A stretch of 64,000 nt of DNA, from positions 2,619,173 to 2,683,172 of the forward strand of contig NC_135222.1 in assembly GCF_052324685.1 (NCBI RefSeq), written 5' to 3'. Shown here piece by piece: positions 1 to 16,200 of the stretch. Source of the DNA: Brachyhypopomus gauderio. Lineage: Eukaryota > Chordata > Actinopteri > Gymnotiformes > Hypopomidae. The first letter of the stretch is position 1; every line of letters begins with the position of its first letter. Under the pieces are notes generated by a model. It saw only the letters and a list, made by a program, of their open reading frames with translations. It had not been told where the DNA came from and made no database searches. A program made the position numbers and the translations under genes.

Positions 1-874
1 ATACTCCAGAATGTTATAAAGAGTGATCAGCTTAATAGCAATTAATTGCAAAGTCAATATTTGCCTAGAAAATGAACTTTATCCCCCAAAACACATTTCA
101 ACTTCATTGCAGCCGTGCCTTAAAAGGAGCAGCTAACATTGTTTCAGTGATTGCTCCATTAACACAGGTGTGGGTGTTGATGAGGACAGGGCTGGAGATC
201 AATCTGTCATGATTAAGTAAGAATGACACCTTAAAAAGGAGGCTGGTGCTTGGCATCATTGTTTCTCTTCTGTTAACCATGGTTATCTCTAAAGAAACAC
301 GTGCAGTCATCATTGCACTGCACCAAAATGGCCTAACAGGGAAGAGTATCGCAGCTAGAAAGATTGTACCTCAGTCAACAATCTATCACATCATCAAGAA
401 TTTCAAGGAGAGAGGTTCCATTGTTGCCATAAAAGCTCCAGGGCGCCCAAGAAAGACCAGCAAGCACCACGACCGTCTCAAGTGTTTCAGTCGTGGGATC
501 GGGCTACCAGCAGTGCAGAGTTTGGGAGTGGACTGTTGAGGACTGGGGTAAAGTCATTTTCTCTGATGAATCCCCTTTCTGATTGTTTGGGACATCTGGA
601 AAACAGCTTGTTTGGAGAAGACGAGGTGAGCGCTACCACCAGTCTTGTCTCATGCCAACTGTAAAGCATCCTGAAACCATTCATGTGTGGGGTTGCTTCT
701 CAGCCAAGGGAATCGGCTCTCTCACAGTCTTGCCTAAAAACACAGCCATGAATGAAGAATGGTACCAGAATGTCCTCCGAGAGCAACTTCTCCCAACCAT
801 CCAAGAGCAGTTTGGTGATCAACAATGCCTTTTCCAGCATGATGGAGGACCTTGCCATAAAGCAAAGGTGATAC

Positions 875-1020
875 CAGAGCCGGAGTGGCTAATCGGGAGA
901 TTCGGGAGGATTCCCGATGGGCCGGCTCATGTCTAGTTTGGGCCGATTGGAAGGGGAAAAATAATTGTGGGATTTGGGTATGAAACTCCCGGTCTGAAAA
1001 AGTGTCCCACTCTGGCCCTG
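875..1020. mobile_element. hAT-type MITE inside the Tc1
   Basis: This is a 146-bp insertion in the Tc1 catalytic region. Its ends are imperfect inverted repeats: CAGAGCCGGAGTGG at the left, and CAGGGCCAGAGTGG when the right end is read on the other strand. The flanks are GTGATAC before and GTGATAAC after, which fits an 8-bp target duplication with one base lost. It has no coding capacity. hAT assignment rests on the CAG ends and 8-bp duplication. Confidence 0.7.
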
Positions 1021-1125
1021 GTGATAACTAAATGACTCGGGGAACAAAACATAGAGATTTTGGGTCCATGGCCTGGAAACTCCCCAGATCTTAATCCCAT
1101 TGAGAACTTGTGGTCAATCATCAAG

Positions 1126-1612
1126 TAAGTAAGTAAAATTTATTTATATAGCACTTCTCACAGGCACAAGCCACAAAGTGCTTTACAAAAGAAAATAGAA
1201 TAACAAAAATAAAAACACACACTATAAAACAGAAATAAAATACAGTGCACAAGGTCAACGGCTGCAACCTCCACCACTAACTAAACGCCTGCGTAAAAAG
1301 GAAAGTCTTTAGCTGTTTTTTAAAAGTATCCACAGAGTCAGCTGATCTTAAATGTGGAGGAAGTGTGTTCCACAGTTTTGGAGCAACCACCTTAAACGCT
1401 CGGTCTTCACGAGTCTTTAGACGTGAGCGTGGCACAGACAGTAAACTCAGGTTGTTTGACCTGAGTGATCGCGATGACGTGTAGGGGTGGAGCAGGTCAG
1501 CGACATACACAGGAGCTGTGTTGTGTAGTGCTTTGTATGTTAAAGTTAAAATCTTGAACTGGATCCTGTATTCTACAGGAAGCCAGTGTAAGGATTTTAT
1601 AATGGGTGTTTT
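1126..1612 (-). mobile_element. 5'-truncated LINE fragment (L2/CR1/Rex1 group), 3' part of reverse-transcriptase ORF
   Basis: On the minus strand, 1277-1624 encodes the C-terminal tail typical of fish L2/CR1/Rex1-group LINEs (SLHWLPVEYRIQFKILTL, then APKLWNTLPPHLR and FKKQLKTFLF). The 3' end at 1126-1200 contains the familiar fish LINE tail with TTTATATAGCACTT and a short TAAG/CTTA tandem repeat at the tip. It is inserted in the Tc1 and flanked by a 68-bp direct repeat (1058-1125 and 1613-1680) that differs at one position. This is the Tc1 target sequence duplicated on insertion. Only the last part of ORF2 is present. Confidence 0.8.
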
Positions 1613-2048
1613 TTTTGGGTCCATGGCCTGGAAACTCCCCAGATCTTAATCCCATTGAGAACCTGTGGTCAATCATCAAGAGACGGGTGGACAAACAAAA
1701 ACCTACACATTCTGACAAAATGCAAGCATTGATTGTACAAGAATGGACTGCTATCAGTCAGGATTTGGTCCAGAAGTTGATTGAGAGCATGCCACAGAGA
1801 ATTGCAGAGGTCCTGAAGAAGGGTCATCATGGCAAATATTGACTTGCTGCATTAACTCATTCTAACTGTCAATAAAAGCTTTTGTTACTCATAATATGAT
1901 TGCAGTTATATTTCTGTATGTAATAAAAACATCTGACAAACACACAACATCCAGAGGGCAGCAGATCATGTGAAAATATAATATTTGTGTCACTCAAAAC
2001 CTTTGGCCATGACTGTACAGTCTACCATCAAGTCCAGTATCATCCGGA

Positions 2049-2112
2049 TTAACCAATGATGTAGTGTGTAACCATAACGATTAACCAATGATGAAGTGTA
2101 TAACCATAACGG
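2049..2112. repeat. Two-copy 32-bp tandem duplication
   Basis: Two adjacent 32-bp copies (2049-2080 and 2081-2112), each beginning TTAACCAATGATG, differ at only a few positions. They lie between the Tc1 end and the first visible phosphatase exon. Confidence 0.85.
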
Positions 2113-2187
2113 CCTCCGTTCTGTGCTGAGTGTATCTACTGTTGGAATATTTAAGCATGGAGCGGCTGTAATGGTTCTGTTCCACAG

Positions 2188-2586
2188 AAGATCGGCCCAG
2201 CCCTGGTGCTGTGTTCAGCCCTGAGCAGTGCGTGTTTGGCTACAGTACCGCCAGCCCCCTCTCAGAAGACGAGGAGAACAACGAGGCATTCAGCCCGTGA
2301 GTACCGTAACGTAGGGTAATGTTGGTCCTGCGTTCTCTACGGCTTCCTCAGCTTTTAACTCCTCATTCCTATTCTCGGTTAATATATTGGAGCACCATCC
2401 TTGTTTTAAGCCTAGTGCACTGGTTTAAACACCCCTTCCTCTTGTTTTAATATCCCTGCAGCTTCACATTCATTAAAAACATTCCAAACCAGTCACAGCA
2501 GTCAAGACCAGCCACTGCTCTTCGAGACATACCACCAAAGACGAGGAGCACTCCTGTAGCCACTATGGTGCTAGATTTGGTAAATT

Positions 2587-2628
<42 letters not shown>

Positions 2629-4244
2629 CGTGTGTTATGTTTAACATTCATAATTTCCATCTGGCTTGATATTTTGTTCTTAGGATGAAACCCTCGTGTT
2701 CAGCTCACTCAACATGATTGAGGATGCGGAGTACACATTTAACACGTGCTTTCAAGATCAAGAGTACAAGGTGAGGCATTCCTGACCCTATTTTCCTTTC
2801 ATCTCCGCAACCTGCCAAGCTATTATTCTTGTGTGTGCAGGAGTAGCCAGCAGGAGGAATGTTCTTTTAAACATGTGTGTCCGATTCGCAGGGCATGACG
2901 TGCTAATTTTCTGCCTTTTAAATCACAGGTGTATGTTGTTCTCCGGCCATATGTGAGGGAGTTTCTGCAATCCATGGTGAACCATTTTGAGGTAAAATGA
3001 CTTGGTTAAGAAGTATGTCCAGACAAGCGAAACAATGAGAACAATGGGGGATTAGTTATACCTTCTGGGGGGGGGGGGGGGTAGTTTTACCTTTTGATGG
3101 CAGTTGCACTTTGTTTCTTGGGGGGGAAAAACCTTCTGAAGGAAAATATTACAAAACCTTTTTTGTCACCACTCTCTGGTATATATCTCATCTTCTGTAG
3201 AAATAGACATCTCTCGCTTCCTGTTTTTGTCGTTAAATCACCTAGAGTTAAATGATGAGCACGATGTCACTGTTTTTTTGTTTACCGTCATGTTTGGTAG
3301 ATGTTTGTTTACACATCTGCTAAAAAGGAATACGCAGAAGTGATTGTAGACATACTGGACCCAAAGAAGAAACTGTTTAGGTAAGGCTCTTATTATTTGT
3401 GAATAATAATACTGTGAATGTGTGAATTACTGTAACTGTAGTGTTGGTGCACATGTTGGAAGGAGTCTAACTGATCCTTTGATTGTAGACACCGCTTGTA
3501 TCAGGATGATTGTGCATGTGTGCGTGGACACTACATTAAGGACTTGGCTATTCTGGAACGAGACCTTTCGAAGACGGTGATTCTGGACAACGCACCCCAC
3601 ACGTTCCCATACCATGTACGCTTGCTTCCTCGGTTTTCAGTAGCCGTTGTTTTATGATTATAGCCATTGTCAATAATCAATCCCCATTTCCACTCTGTAA
3701 GCAGCAAATCTTTTTAGAAATGTGAGAAGGAACGAAAGATTGGGAGAAAGTTTTGGTGGTTCTGACATTTTGTTTGGTTCCAGTTGATGAACATGATTCC
3801 AATAAAGAGCTGGTGTGGAGACCAACAGGACAAGGAGCTCCAGAGGCTGGTCCCTTACCTGGAGAAGCTCGTCCAAGCAGTAAGCTTCCTTCTCAATCTC
3901 CTGGCCTCTGATCTTTAGGGCTGTGTGATCAAGAGCAGTTTGGTGCTGTAAGGGAATCAAATCAATGCTCAATAATAAGTTCATTATTTTTTAACTGGGG
4001 AACGTTCACACACTGCTACACTTTTACTGTCCTGTATTGTTTGAATGGTGTCTCGTGCCTAGTGATCTCGCATATTCATTATGTTGTGATAATAAAATGG
4101 TGGATCTATGGTGGCAATTGTTTGTTTTGAAGGCAATATTTGGGAAGTACTTTTTGTAATCCCGGTTTTGTTTTGTAGGATGACTTCAGGACTGTGCTCA
4201 AGAGACGGATGGATCATTTTCACAGGCTGCTATCCGAAGACTGA
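2188..4244 (+). CDS. ctdspl3: CTD small phosphatase-like protein (CTDSPL2/CTDSPL3 type), 3' exons
   Basis: A HAD-superfamily phosphatase of the SCP/FCP type, expected to remove phosphate from serine in proteins such as the RNA polymerase II C-terminal domain. Exons: 2188-2296, 2462-2579, 2684-2770, 2929-2991, 3301-3380, 3489-3615, 3784-3879, 4179-4244, all with GT/AG borders and consistent phases. The catalytic DLDETLV motif is split between the exons ending at 2579 and starting at 2684. YTSAKKEYA (exon at 3301) and [11 protein letters not shown] (exon at 3489) are the other family blocks. The frame ends with TGA at 4242-4244 after HFHRLLSED. An FIKNIP block precedes the phosphatase domain, as in the CTDSPL2 branch. 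Upstream exons lie left of the window or are obscured by the Tc1. The paralogue symbol is tentative; the family is secure. Confidence 0.85.
2590..2624. repeat. (TG)n microsatellite
   Basis: An uninterrupted TG run in the phosphatase intron that begins at 2580. A guanine homopolymer of about 15 bases also sits in a later intron at 3067-3081. Confidence 0.9.
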
Positions 4245-5107
4245 AGTTCTGGGTCCTTTTGTCTGTGTACATTTCTCATTTAAATACATTACTCATGAGG
4301 TGTAACGCACCTGTTAATCAATTTCTCATTTTCCCTGAGGACAAAATAACTTTAAAAGGATGTAGTGAGTTTTGCTTGACGTGTCTTAAGGTCAGTGCAG
4401 CCGTTGTTCAGGTGTTGGGCTCAATTTAGCCATACTATGTACTTCTGGGCAGTTCCGAGAGGTAGACACTTATCACATTGCACTGATGTCAGATGACTTT
4501 GTGACGCAAGTCACTGTAATTATTTCTTTAGTTGAACAGTCATATGTCACTTGTGACAAAAATGGCTACCTTTTGTTGTTTATTTGCAATATCCTTAAGT
4601 ACTCAAATACCTGAAGGTATGATACCGCCACATTTGAAGACTGAAAACTAATAACAGATGCTATAACATCAGCATACATGTTTAAATCTATAGCACATGT
4701 AATGGCTCTGTAGGAAACCCCAATTTGTCCTGCTTTAGGGGTCTATTTTGAGGTAAAATGACAGACAAGAAGTATGGCCAGACAAGAGAAACACTCTTTT
4801 AAATGGATGAAAAAGGGTGAAAAATCTTTGTGCTATATCTGTAATTTAGCTACGTTTTTGCTGACACTTTTTTAATATGTATGATTCATTACCACATTGT
4901 AAGTACATAATTTTAAAATGACTTCCCAAGCCTAAGAATAATAATAAACTTTTTTGTTGTTGTTGCAGAGATTGTCAACTTCAGTTTTATGTATAACCTG
5001 TATGTATATAAAAAGTTTAATTTATTAATATGTGTTGAAATGTTTCTTGCAGCACATTTGAAACCCTTTGTACCAATTGAGTCGTGTATTTTCAATTGGA
5101 CCCTCCC
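4245..5107. other. 3' UTR and spacer downstream of the phosphatase gene
   Basis: AT-rich sequence without a supported gene. It presumably holds the 3' UTR of the phosphatase gene. I could not choose the real poly(A) signal among several AATAAA-like stretches. Confidence 0.5.
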
Positions 5108-6240
5108 CTAACCAGATTATTTAAGTCACATCCCACAGATGTTCAGTCAGATTGAGGTCTGGGGGTAATTTGGAGGTCAGGTCAACGCCTTTAAATCTGT
5201 TTCTCAAACCATTTCTTAGCCATTTTGTAGCGTGGCTGTGTTCATCCTAGTGTTGCCACCTGTCCCGGTTTTTCGTCTTTTTAATATTCGGTCCCGGCAA
5301 AAAAAAACTAGGTTAGTTCAAACCACGATTCAGACTGTTTCTGCACACTTTAAATCTGTTTTTTTTTTTGTCGCTGTGTCCATTTTAAACCCCTCCGATA
5401 ACGTTTTACGTTACGTTTACGTTCGCCACCCCCGGTCAACAGATTACACTCGCTCAGTATGACAGTGTCCTTGTTTTTTGTCAGACCTAGGTGGCAACCC
5501 TAGTTCATCCAGATTCTAATAAGAGCACACTACCGTTAGTGCTGTTGCCATGAAGTGGTCTTGATCAGCATCAGCGTTTGTGGTGCTGGTGTGTGTCATT
5601 GGCTAGCCCTCTTCTCTTAGTGCACCCTCGTACCGTCTCCTCCAGGTAAGCAACTCGCACGTATCCAGCCATCCACGTGACGTCAAAGAAAACCTGATGA
5701 ATCAAACTAGGTCTGGTTTAAAGTGCCACTGGCTGGTTCCTGTGCTCACACCTTCATTGTAGGCACTTTCAGCGTTGGGCTGAGGTCAACAGGGACACAA
5801 TACACTGTGTTCTGGTGCATTTCTATAATAGCTAACCTTTACAGCAGTTCGTGATACAATAGCTCTTTGGGACTGGACCAAATAGATTAGCTTTGAATAC
5901 CCATGTATGTTATTGTGCTTTGGGTACCCAATACCCTGTTAACAGTTAAGTGGGTGTCATTCCTTGAGCCACTTTTGTTAGGTTATATCCACTGTTTCTG
6001 GAGTTTCCCCTAAGACATGCCATTTTGGAGATTCTCTGACCCTGTCATCTAGCCCTTACAGTCCTTGTCAAAGTTGCTACGATTCTTATGCTTGCCTGTT
6101 TTTCCTGTTTACAACATATTGGTTTTAAGAACTGAGTGTTGAATTGCTGCCTAATATACCCCACTCTTTGAGGGATGCATATTACCTATTTCACCTGTTA
6201 ATTGTTTGAAAGTTACTGTTGATCAGTGTATATTAATGCC
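5108..6240 (-). mobile_element. Degraded Tc1/mariner-type transposon, interrupted by a hAT MITE
   Basis: Read on the minus strand, the segment near 5130-5190 gives a decayed DDE block (PDLNLTEHLWD), preceded by sequence resembling the common fish family with EWFEEH and HDNAPCH-type blocks. The right edge near 6225-6240 (CTGTTGATCAGTGTAT) resembles the end of that family (GGCTGATCGGTGTATA). Many substitutions and gaps mark it as old. Limits are approximate. Removing the MITE at 5248-5502 brings the two halves of a GTTCATCC-containing stretch back together. Confidence 0.6.
5248..5502. mobile_element. hAT-type MITE, 255 bp
   Basis: Terminal inverted repeats TAGTGTTGCCACCT (left) and TAGGGTTGCCACCT (right end on the other strand) bound the element. 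An exact 8-bp target duplication GTTCATCC occupies 5240-5247 and 5503-5510. No coding capacity. It is inserted in an older Tc1/mariner relic, so it is the younger of the two. Confidence 0.85.
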
Positions 6241-6559
6241 TCTAGTTACTATACTATACATTGTGTGTGAAGTGAAAGTATAGGCCTCCTTCCATTTGAG
6301 ACGTTTGTGGGACATTCAAAAGTTAAGTTAATGTTGTGCAGTGTACGCACAACGTGTAAAAGTTGAAAAATATGAAAAATAGAACTAAAAGAAAAGTCAC
6401 ATTTACGTTTTAAATTTCTGTGCCACATAAAGAAGCAAACAGCCCACGACCATGTGTAGAAATGCCTTTCTCATTTTTGTTCAAGGAAATAGTAAGTATT
6501 CTTAATTTAAAGCGAAAACTTACAAGCAGAATTTAAGTTGGCATTAGAAATTGGTTGCG

Positions 6560-6750
6560 CAAATATATGATTACTGTGTGAGGACTGAACACAGAATACT
6601 TGACACCTTTGCGGGTTTTGTGTACAATATATTTCCAAAACGTATGTTGTTTGAATTCTGCGCCTTGTCCACTAGATGGCGTCCTGTTCTCGTCAAATTA
6701 TTATATCTAAGAAAAAAAATAGCAAACACCGGAAGTAGTATTATGCAAAA
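6560..6750 (+). promoter_or_regulatory. Probable ndufs7 promoter and 5' UTR
   Basis: The 190 bases before the ndufs7 start contain ACTAGATGGCG and a CACCGGAAGTAG (ETS-like CCGGAAGT) close to the ATG, as expected for a TATA-less housekeeping promoter. No TATA box was seen. The start ATG has an AAAATGGCG context. The 300 bases further upstream (6241-6560) are AT-rich and show nothing. Confidence 0.45.
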
Positions 6751-10825
<4,075 letters not shown>

Positions 10826-11344
10826 GGCGTGTGTGCCTGCTGGATGTATATTGTTGTATTTAACGGTGGTCATTTGTTGCGCTCAGAAAGCTGTCCGATG
10901 GAGTTGCTCCGAGTATCTCCTCCTCTTTGTATTTACAATAAAGGACCATCCAATGTTCTACCACAATGGTAGATTTTTCTTAAATGCCTCTGATGTTTGA
11001 GCCCCCCCCCCTCCCCAAAGTACTGAGCAGATGGTAAAGATAACAGCCATCAGTGTTCACACGCACCTGTGTAGCTTAAATCACCAACGATAGGGGGACA
11101 TGATAGAATTAAATACCTCCTTCTGTACAGTTCACCTGACATTTGTAGAATTTATAGTCGTGCGTGATGAATTATGGAGAAATAATAGAAGAAATGACGA
11201 TATAAAAGCCCCTCCACCCAGATAAATAACCCGTTATTAACTGCTTTGTGTGTTCTGGGCTACACAAGCACTACAGTGTGCTTCTCTATTCTGTTGGGAA
11301 TCAGTAGCTCCTACTGCTCTGAAACTCCATGGTTCCTTTAGCTT
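10826..11344. other. ndufs7 3' UTR and spacer towards gamt
   Basis: Contains the ndufs7 poly(A) signal AATAAA (10937-10942) and a C-rich run near 11001-11016. ndufs7 and gamt converge here. No further gene or RNA was seen. Confidence 0.6.
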
Positions 11345-11560
11345 TACCATCATAAAGAGTGGCATGGAAAAATATATACAAAATATATGCTGTTGCACTC
11401 TGTCCTAAAGGATGTTTGATTCTTATAACTTGCATTTAGTTGCTTCAGTTAAAGTACCTGGGCTATTAGAAATTCTCTCCTCTCTCAGCAAGGAAGGATC
11501 TATTCTAGTAGTAGAGATCAGGTAGATCCTGGAAAATCTAGCTAGTTACTTTGCAGGAAG
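11345..11560 (+). repeat. Dispersed repeat, copy A (inverted partner at 20025-20240)
   Basis: The roughly 200-bp segment is matched in reverse complement at about 20025-20240 with high identity, for example CTATTCTAGTAGTAGAGATC here and its complement there. No inverted ends, poly(A) tail or coding capacity were found, so the family is unknown. Limits are approximate. Confidence 0.8.
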
Positions 11561-11765
11561 AATGTACAGTACTTGGTCTGTATTCTTTATTTGAATGTAC
11601 AGGTATGAGAATATACATATGAGCTCCACAAAAACTCATTTTATAAGGGGTTTGGTTTTTTGCTATGAAATACACCTTATCGTGCAAATAAAGGTTAAAA
11701 TAGTTCAGATACTTAATATTCCTACAACCATTTTAAGGCACATGAAGACAGCAGCGATCTGTAAC

Positions 11766-13587
11766 TTATTCTTTAAGGACAGTTGGTGTGATCATTTTCT
11801 TGAAGGCATAGTATTTGCATTCACTTGGTGGGCTGATATCCAACAGTGTGGTGCTAATATTCTCCTTTTTGAAGCCAGCTTCCAGAAGCTGAGGCACCTG
11901 GGTTTCCTGAAAAACAAGCACGCGCACTTGACTCCTTTCATGGTGACAGCGGCGGGTATGAGAATGTGCCACAAATTCATTCGGTCGTGAACGCGCTTGC
12001 TCACCTGGAACATTTTGTCGATGTTGTCATATTTAGACTTCAGCAGCTCCCCCCAGGAGGTGAGGTTGCAGTAAGTGAGTACACCACCAGGTTTGAGCAG
12101 CCTCTTAGCATGGGCCTGAAACACAGTAAGATGGACATGTTAGAAGGAATTGGTGCACGACGCGTTATACCAAAAGCACTCTTGCATCAAAGAGTGTGCA
12201 TCGTGCAAATAGATCACTGGCATGATCGTCATACCTTAATGAAGTTAAACTGGTGGGTGTGCCATGTGTCCTCTGACAAAGGATATGTGTCATAAAGGAT
12301 TCCTGTAAAAAAAATAATCAGTAAGCATATTTTCAGGTCAATGCTTGAAGAAAAATCATTGGAATGAAGATGTTGAACTAACCATCAAAGTGGCCATCAG
12401 AGAGTGTTGGTACCACATCTTCCCATAGGCCTTTAAGGGGAACCACCTGTAATGGGGAGAAGAACCTAGCTAAAGATTTTCTTTCACTTAATGTTTCAAA
12501 ATCAAATATTGTCAGAATAAATGTTCTCACTTTGTGTGGCTGTGACTTGGCCCATTCCTGCAGTCTCTCGAATACGCCGTCGTTACACTCAATTATCCAG
12601 TGTTCCTCAATGGGGAAGGACTCAATCTTCGTTGCAGCAATGGCCATTCCAAAGCCAATCTCCAGGACCCGTCCACCTACGGGGCGACAACACGCGAGTG
12701 CCTTGTTTATCATACATATATATGTTTCATATATATGAAATTGGTACAAATCGTTTTTTTCTGGTACGCTTAGGTTTCAAAACATCCAGTTTTGAAAAAC
12801 ATTACAGCATGCGACTGAGTTGGGAGCTGTGGTATTTCAGAGAAGAGTAAAAATAGATCAGTGACAGTTAAAAGGTCACATATAGCAGCTATTCGGAATG
12901 AATGGCAGGATCCTTTTGTATTTTATTAGAATACGGGGCAGTAACGCCGTAATCACAAACCACAAAATAATCGTTTGGACATTTTGTGGTGTGACGTGTT
13001 TTTCTGATATGGTGTAAATGTGGTGCAATATCTTAGTCGTACCACTCAATAGTTTCAATGGGAGTGAGTACGATTCATTTAGTGAAGCTTTCACTTCATT
13101 ACAGGGCTAATGTGCCAACAATGACACACTTTATGAAAATATTTTACACGCTTGCAAGATCATGGTAGAGTAATACACGTAGTTTAAATCCCCCACATAC
13201 ACACCTCCCAGTTTCACATCACATCTGTGTTTCTGCTTTGCTACGTAGCTCTGATTTTTTGTGATTCTAGATTTATAGATTTTCTGTGTGCAGTTTTGTA
13301 ACTTGTATTATTACAATTCACATAAATACTCGAGTTTTTAATGAGACATGTTGGAGGTATTGATCTTGGTGATCTTGGTGTAAAGCTGGAACTAAAGCCG
13401 TGTTGGTTTTACCTTTAGACGCCGCCACCGTTGCCAGTGAGTGCATGTACGGACTCTCCCAGCGCTCCATGACAGGCTTGCCCAAGATCTCAAGATGTGT
13501 GTCGGACTCGTTGTAGTCTGCGTTGGCGTTATGCCACACGTGTTTACAGTCCTCTCCCTGGGAGAAAATAGGTTGTGCTGTGGACAT
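11766..13587 (-). CDS. gamt: Guanidinoacetate N-methyltransferase
   Basis: Cytosolic enzyme that transfers a methyl group from S-adenosylmethionine to guanidinoacetate, giving creatine. Minus-strand exons: 13413-13587, 12531-12676, 12383-12446, 12235-12302, 12005-12115, 11766-11906; 705 nt, 234 residues (human 236). The start is [14 protein letters not shown]. The SAM-binding motif I is [10 protein letters not shown] at about residues 61-70, followed by [12 protein letters not shown]. The catalytic aspartate is in LYDTYPL (about residue 133). [17 protein letters not shown] and the terminal [15 protein letters not shown] are family hallmarks. All six exons keep frame with GT/AG borders. It converges on ndufs7 (tail to tail) and its 5' end faces dazap1, the arrangement known from other vertebrates. 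Confidence 0.97.
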
Positions 13588-15660
13588 TGTTGACTATTTA
13601 TTATTAATACTACTATTAGGCAGAACTCGGGACAAGCTGTAGTGGTTTGTCCAGGCGCAGTGGCCGCAGAGAGAGAGAGAGTGCTGTTACCTCAGTGTTA
13701 TATACGCACAGAAGTGCTGAATAGACAGACGCTGTACAACTGTAATCTGATTCACGATAAGGACGTTAGCCTATAGCTAAAGGGAGCGGAGCAGCGCCTG
13801 GACTCTTGCTTGTTCCATTTATTGTTTTGGTGTATTTATCCTGCGGTTTTTGACAGTCTGCCTGTAGAGATCAACATGGAACAGCTGGTGATAGTCACTC
13901 AGACAGGGGGACACTGCCAAATAAGCGTTAGCTCTTTCTTCAGTGCCTTTTGCTTACAGCTATAAACTGCTACACACTGGCATGTCACAATGATTTTAAA
14001 ACGATTTCAGTCATCTCGAGAAGTCAGGCTGTGTCTGACAAAAGCTTTTTTCACGTGCAGTATATGTGCAGTTGTGACATCTTCGTTTCCCAAACTTCCT
14101 GAGCACAAAGTCAACTAAAGATCCATTTATGCGCAGGCTGCAACGGATACTTATAGTGCTAAACACGACATGTTGGTTTTAAAGTTGAAATTCTATGGAC
14201 ATTATACCTTAGAAACCATGTTAAGCTGTCAATAGGAACACCAGATAAGGGCTTTGAACCTGGACGTTTCTACAAATGCAGTTATTTGGAAAGAAGAGGC
14301 ATCCACCTTTAGTTATGCAACTTAGGGCCATGTCTGTCCCGCCTGACCCTTTAATCTGTTACACTGCTCTTTAGTCTCTTTGTCCAATGCTCAGAGACCG
14401 CTCTTCTGTTTGTCTTGTGTTCCAAATGGCACTTTGCTTTTGAATTTTTGCTATAAATCGTTATTCCTACCTCGGGGCAAGTAATCCTCTGAAAAAAATA
14501 TTGAAAAGTTATGAAAAATCATCTGAAAAATAATGTAAATGAGATGGGCAATTGGCTTTTAGAATTAAAAGTCCCTTTTAAAATGACCCACATGCCTGAC
14601 AGAACTTTGTACCTTTATTTATTTTAAATATAATTAATGTAATAATTAAATCTTAAATCTTTCACAAGATAAGCGTATGTACATGACATAATGAAATTGT
14701 TCAATTTTGTCATGTATGTATTGATCTGTAAATCCTATTAATGTAAATATACACAATCTCAAATCTTTCCTTTAATCTCTAAGTTCTATTTCATTTCTGC
14801 ATGGCTACTATATATTTCCTGTTGTTGCTGTTTGGTTTTGTTTTTTTGTAAAGTGAGTGAGCATTGATAAAGGATCAAAGACAAAAACAATATCAACTCC
14901 CAAAGGCTTGTGTGCTGGTGTCCAAACAACTGCAAGATAACTTAAAGTAGGTCAGATATGATTGCACACAGACCTCTACCCATTTTAGTTAAAAACACAT
15001 GTCTAATATCTCAGCTAATCTCCTAATCAGGGACAAATTAGCATGATAAATTTAAACCAAACCTCCTCTTTGCAAGACCAATAACTCCGTTATATACAGA
15101 ATGTATAATGAATCCATGGGAAACATCCACAGGAGGGAAATCACATGCTAACTGAAACACATATGAAACCAATGACGATTACAACGACATCAATAAAAAG
15201 AAAAAATACCCACATGGGTGTATTAAACTATAACTATTTAAAAAATAAACACCACTGTCGTTAGTATCTGCATGTGTGTTTACATTACCATTTACAAGAG
15301 AGAAAATTAATGGAGAGGCCACCAGATTTGTGGAATGGTTATGTGTAGGCCTATGTGGGATTTTTGAGTGTTGTGTCTTGTATGTGCTAATCCTTTGGAA
15401 CTGGCAGCTGTTTGATTAGTCATGTATGAGGGTACTGAATGTTGTCCAGGTTGTATTGAATGCCGTGGTTTTGATGTTGGAAAACAACAAACTACTTTTC
15501 TCTCAGTAAATTGTTTGTATGTAAGATTGTGCAGTGATTGAAAATGTTTTTTTCCTTGAGGTCCAGTTATGGAATGGTTGTCATGGTAATAATTACCACC
15601 ACCAACATTGCTCTACTTTTTGTCAAACCTGATTCCTGATGTGTCATAGTAGATAAACTG

Positions 15661-15740
15661 ATGTGTAGTAGATAAACTGTAGTAGATAGTAGATCAACTG
15701 ATGTGTAGTAGATAAACTGTAGTAGATAGTAGATCAACTG
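15661..15740. repeat. Two exact 40-bp tandem copies
   Basis: 15661-15700 and 15701-15740 are identical 40-bp units starting ATGTGTAGTAGATAAACTG. A partial copy precedes them at about 15649. Perfect identity implies a recent duplication. Confidence 0.9.
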
Positions 15741-16200
15741 ATGGGGGTAGATGGATATGTTGGTTCAAGGGGAAGCAATTGAAACATTTATACAATGTTG
15801 ATGTATAACATGTCAGAAATCTTTGATTGATGTGCAAAACTTTATGTGCACATACATAGTTGACTGGTGTGGTTAGTGAGCAGTTGGGTATAAATGGTAC
15901 TGTCTATCAATCCAATTGTAAATAATTTTTGTCCAGACTAGTGTACTATGTAAATAACTTTATATTGTGTAAAGTGAAGGTTGATGTTCTTAGTGATGCT
16001 AAATGTATTTTCAAGAATGTACATACAGAGGACATCATTCTGATATTAACCTGTACATTTTAAGATATTAACCTATAAACCTATAGATCATAATCGACTA
16101 CCCTATAACATAAATATTACACACGTTGTAAGTCTCACATTTGGGTTGCATTGGGTTTCAGAGTTCCACGTCTCTCAATGGTTCATCTGGGTCATCTGTG

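Larger units (their letters stand above)
1..2017 (+). mobile_element. Tc1-like DNA transposon, defective, with two nested insertions
   Basis: A fish Tc1 element reads left to right and stops at a TA dinucleotide near 2016-2017. Its left tip lies at or just outside the window. The transposase N-terminus starts near 279 and shows the paired-like helix-turn-helix and a GRPRK motif (residues like APGRPRKTSK). The catalytic part follows (SDESPF near 565, HVWGCFSAKG near 685, then the PDLNPIENLW block near 1632-1667). About 200 bases are missing between roughly 480 and 530, where the DNA-binding part joins abruptly to the catalytic part, so no functional transposase is possible. A hAT-type MITE (875-1020) and a LINE fragment (1126-1612) interrupt the rest. 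A frame-level match to fish Tc1 consensus was recognised from memory; a repeat-library alignment would fix the ends. Confidence 0.9.

Noticed and set aside
12521-12850. Plus-strand open frames over gamt exon 2
   Set aside because: Shadows of the gamt minus-strand exon, which matches the enzyme family.
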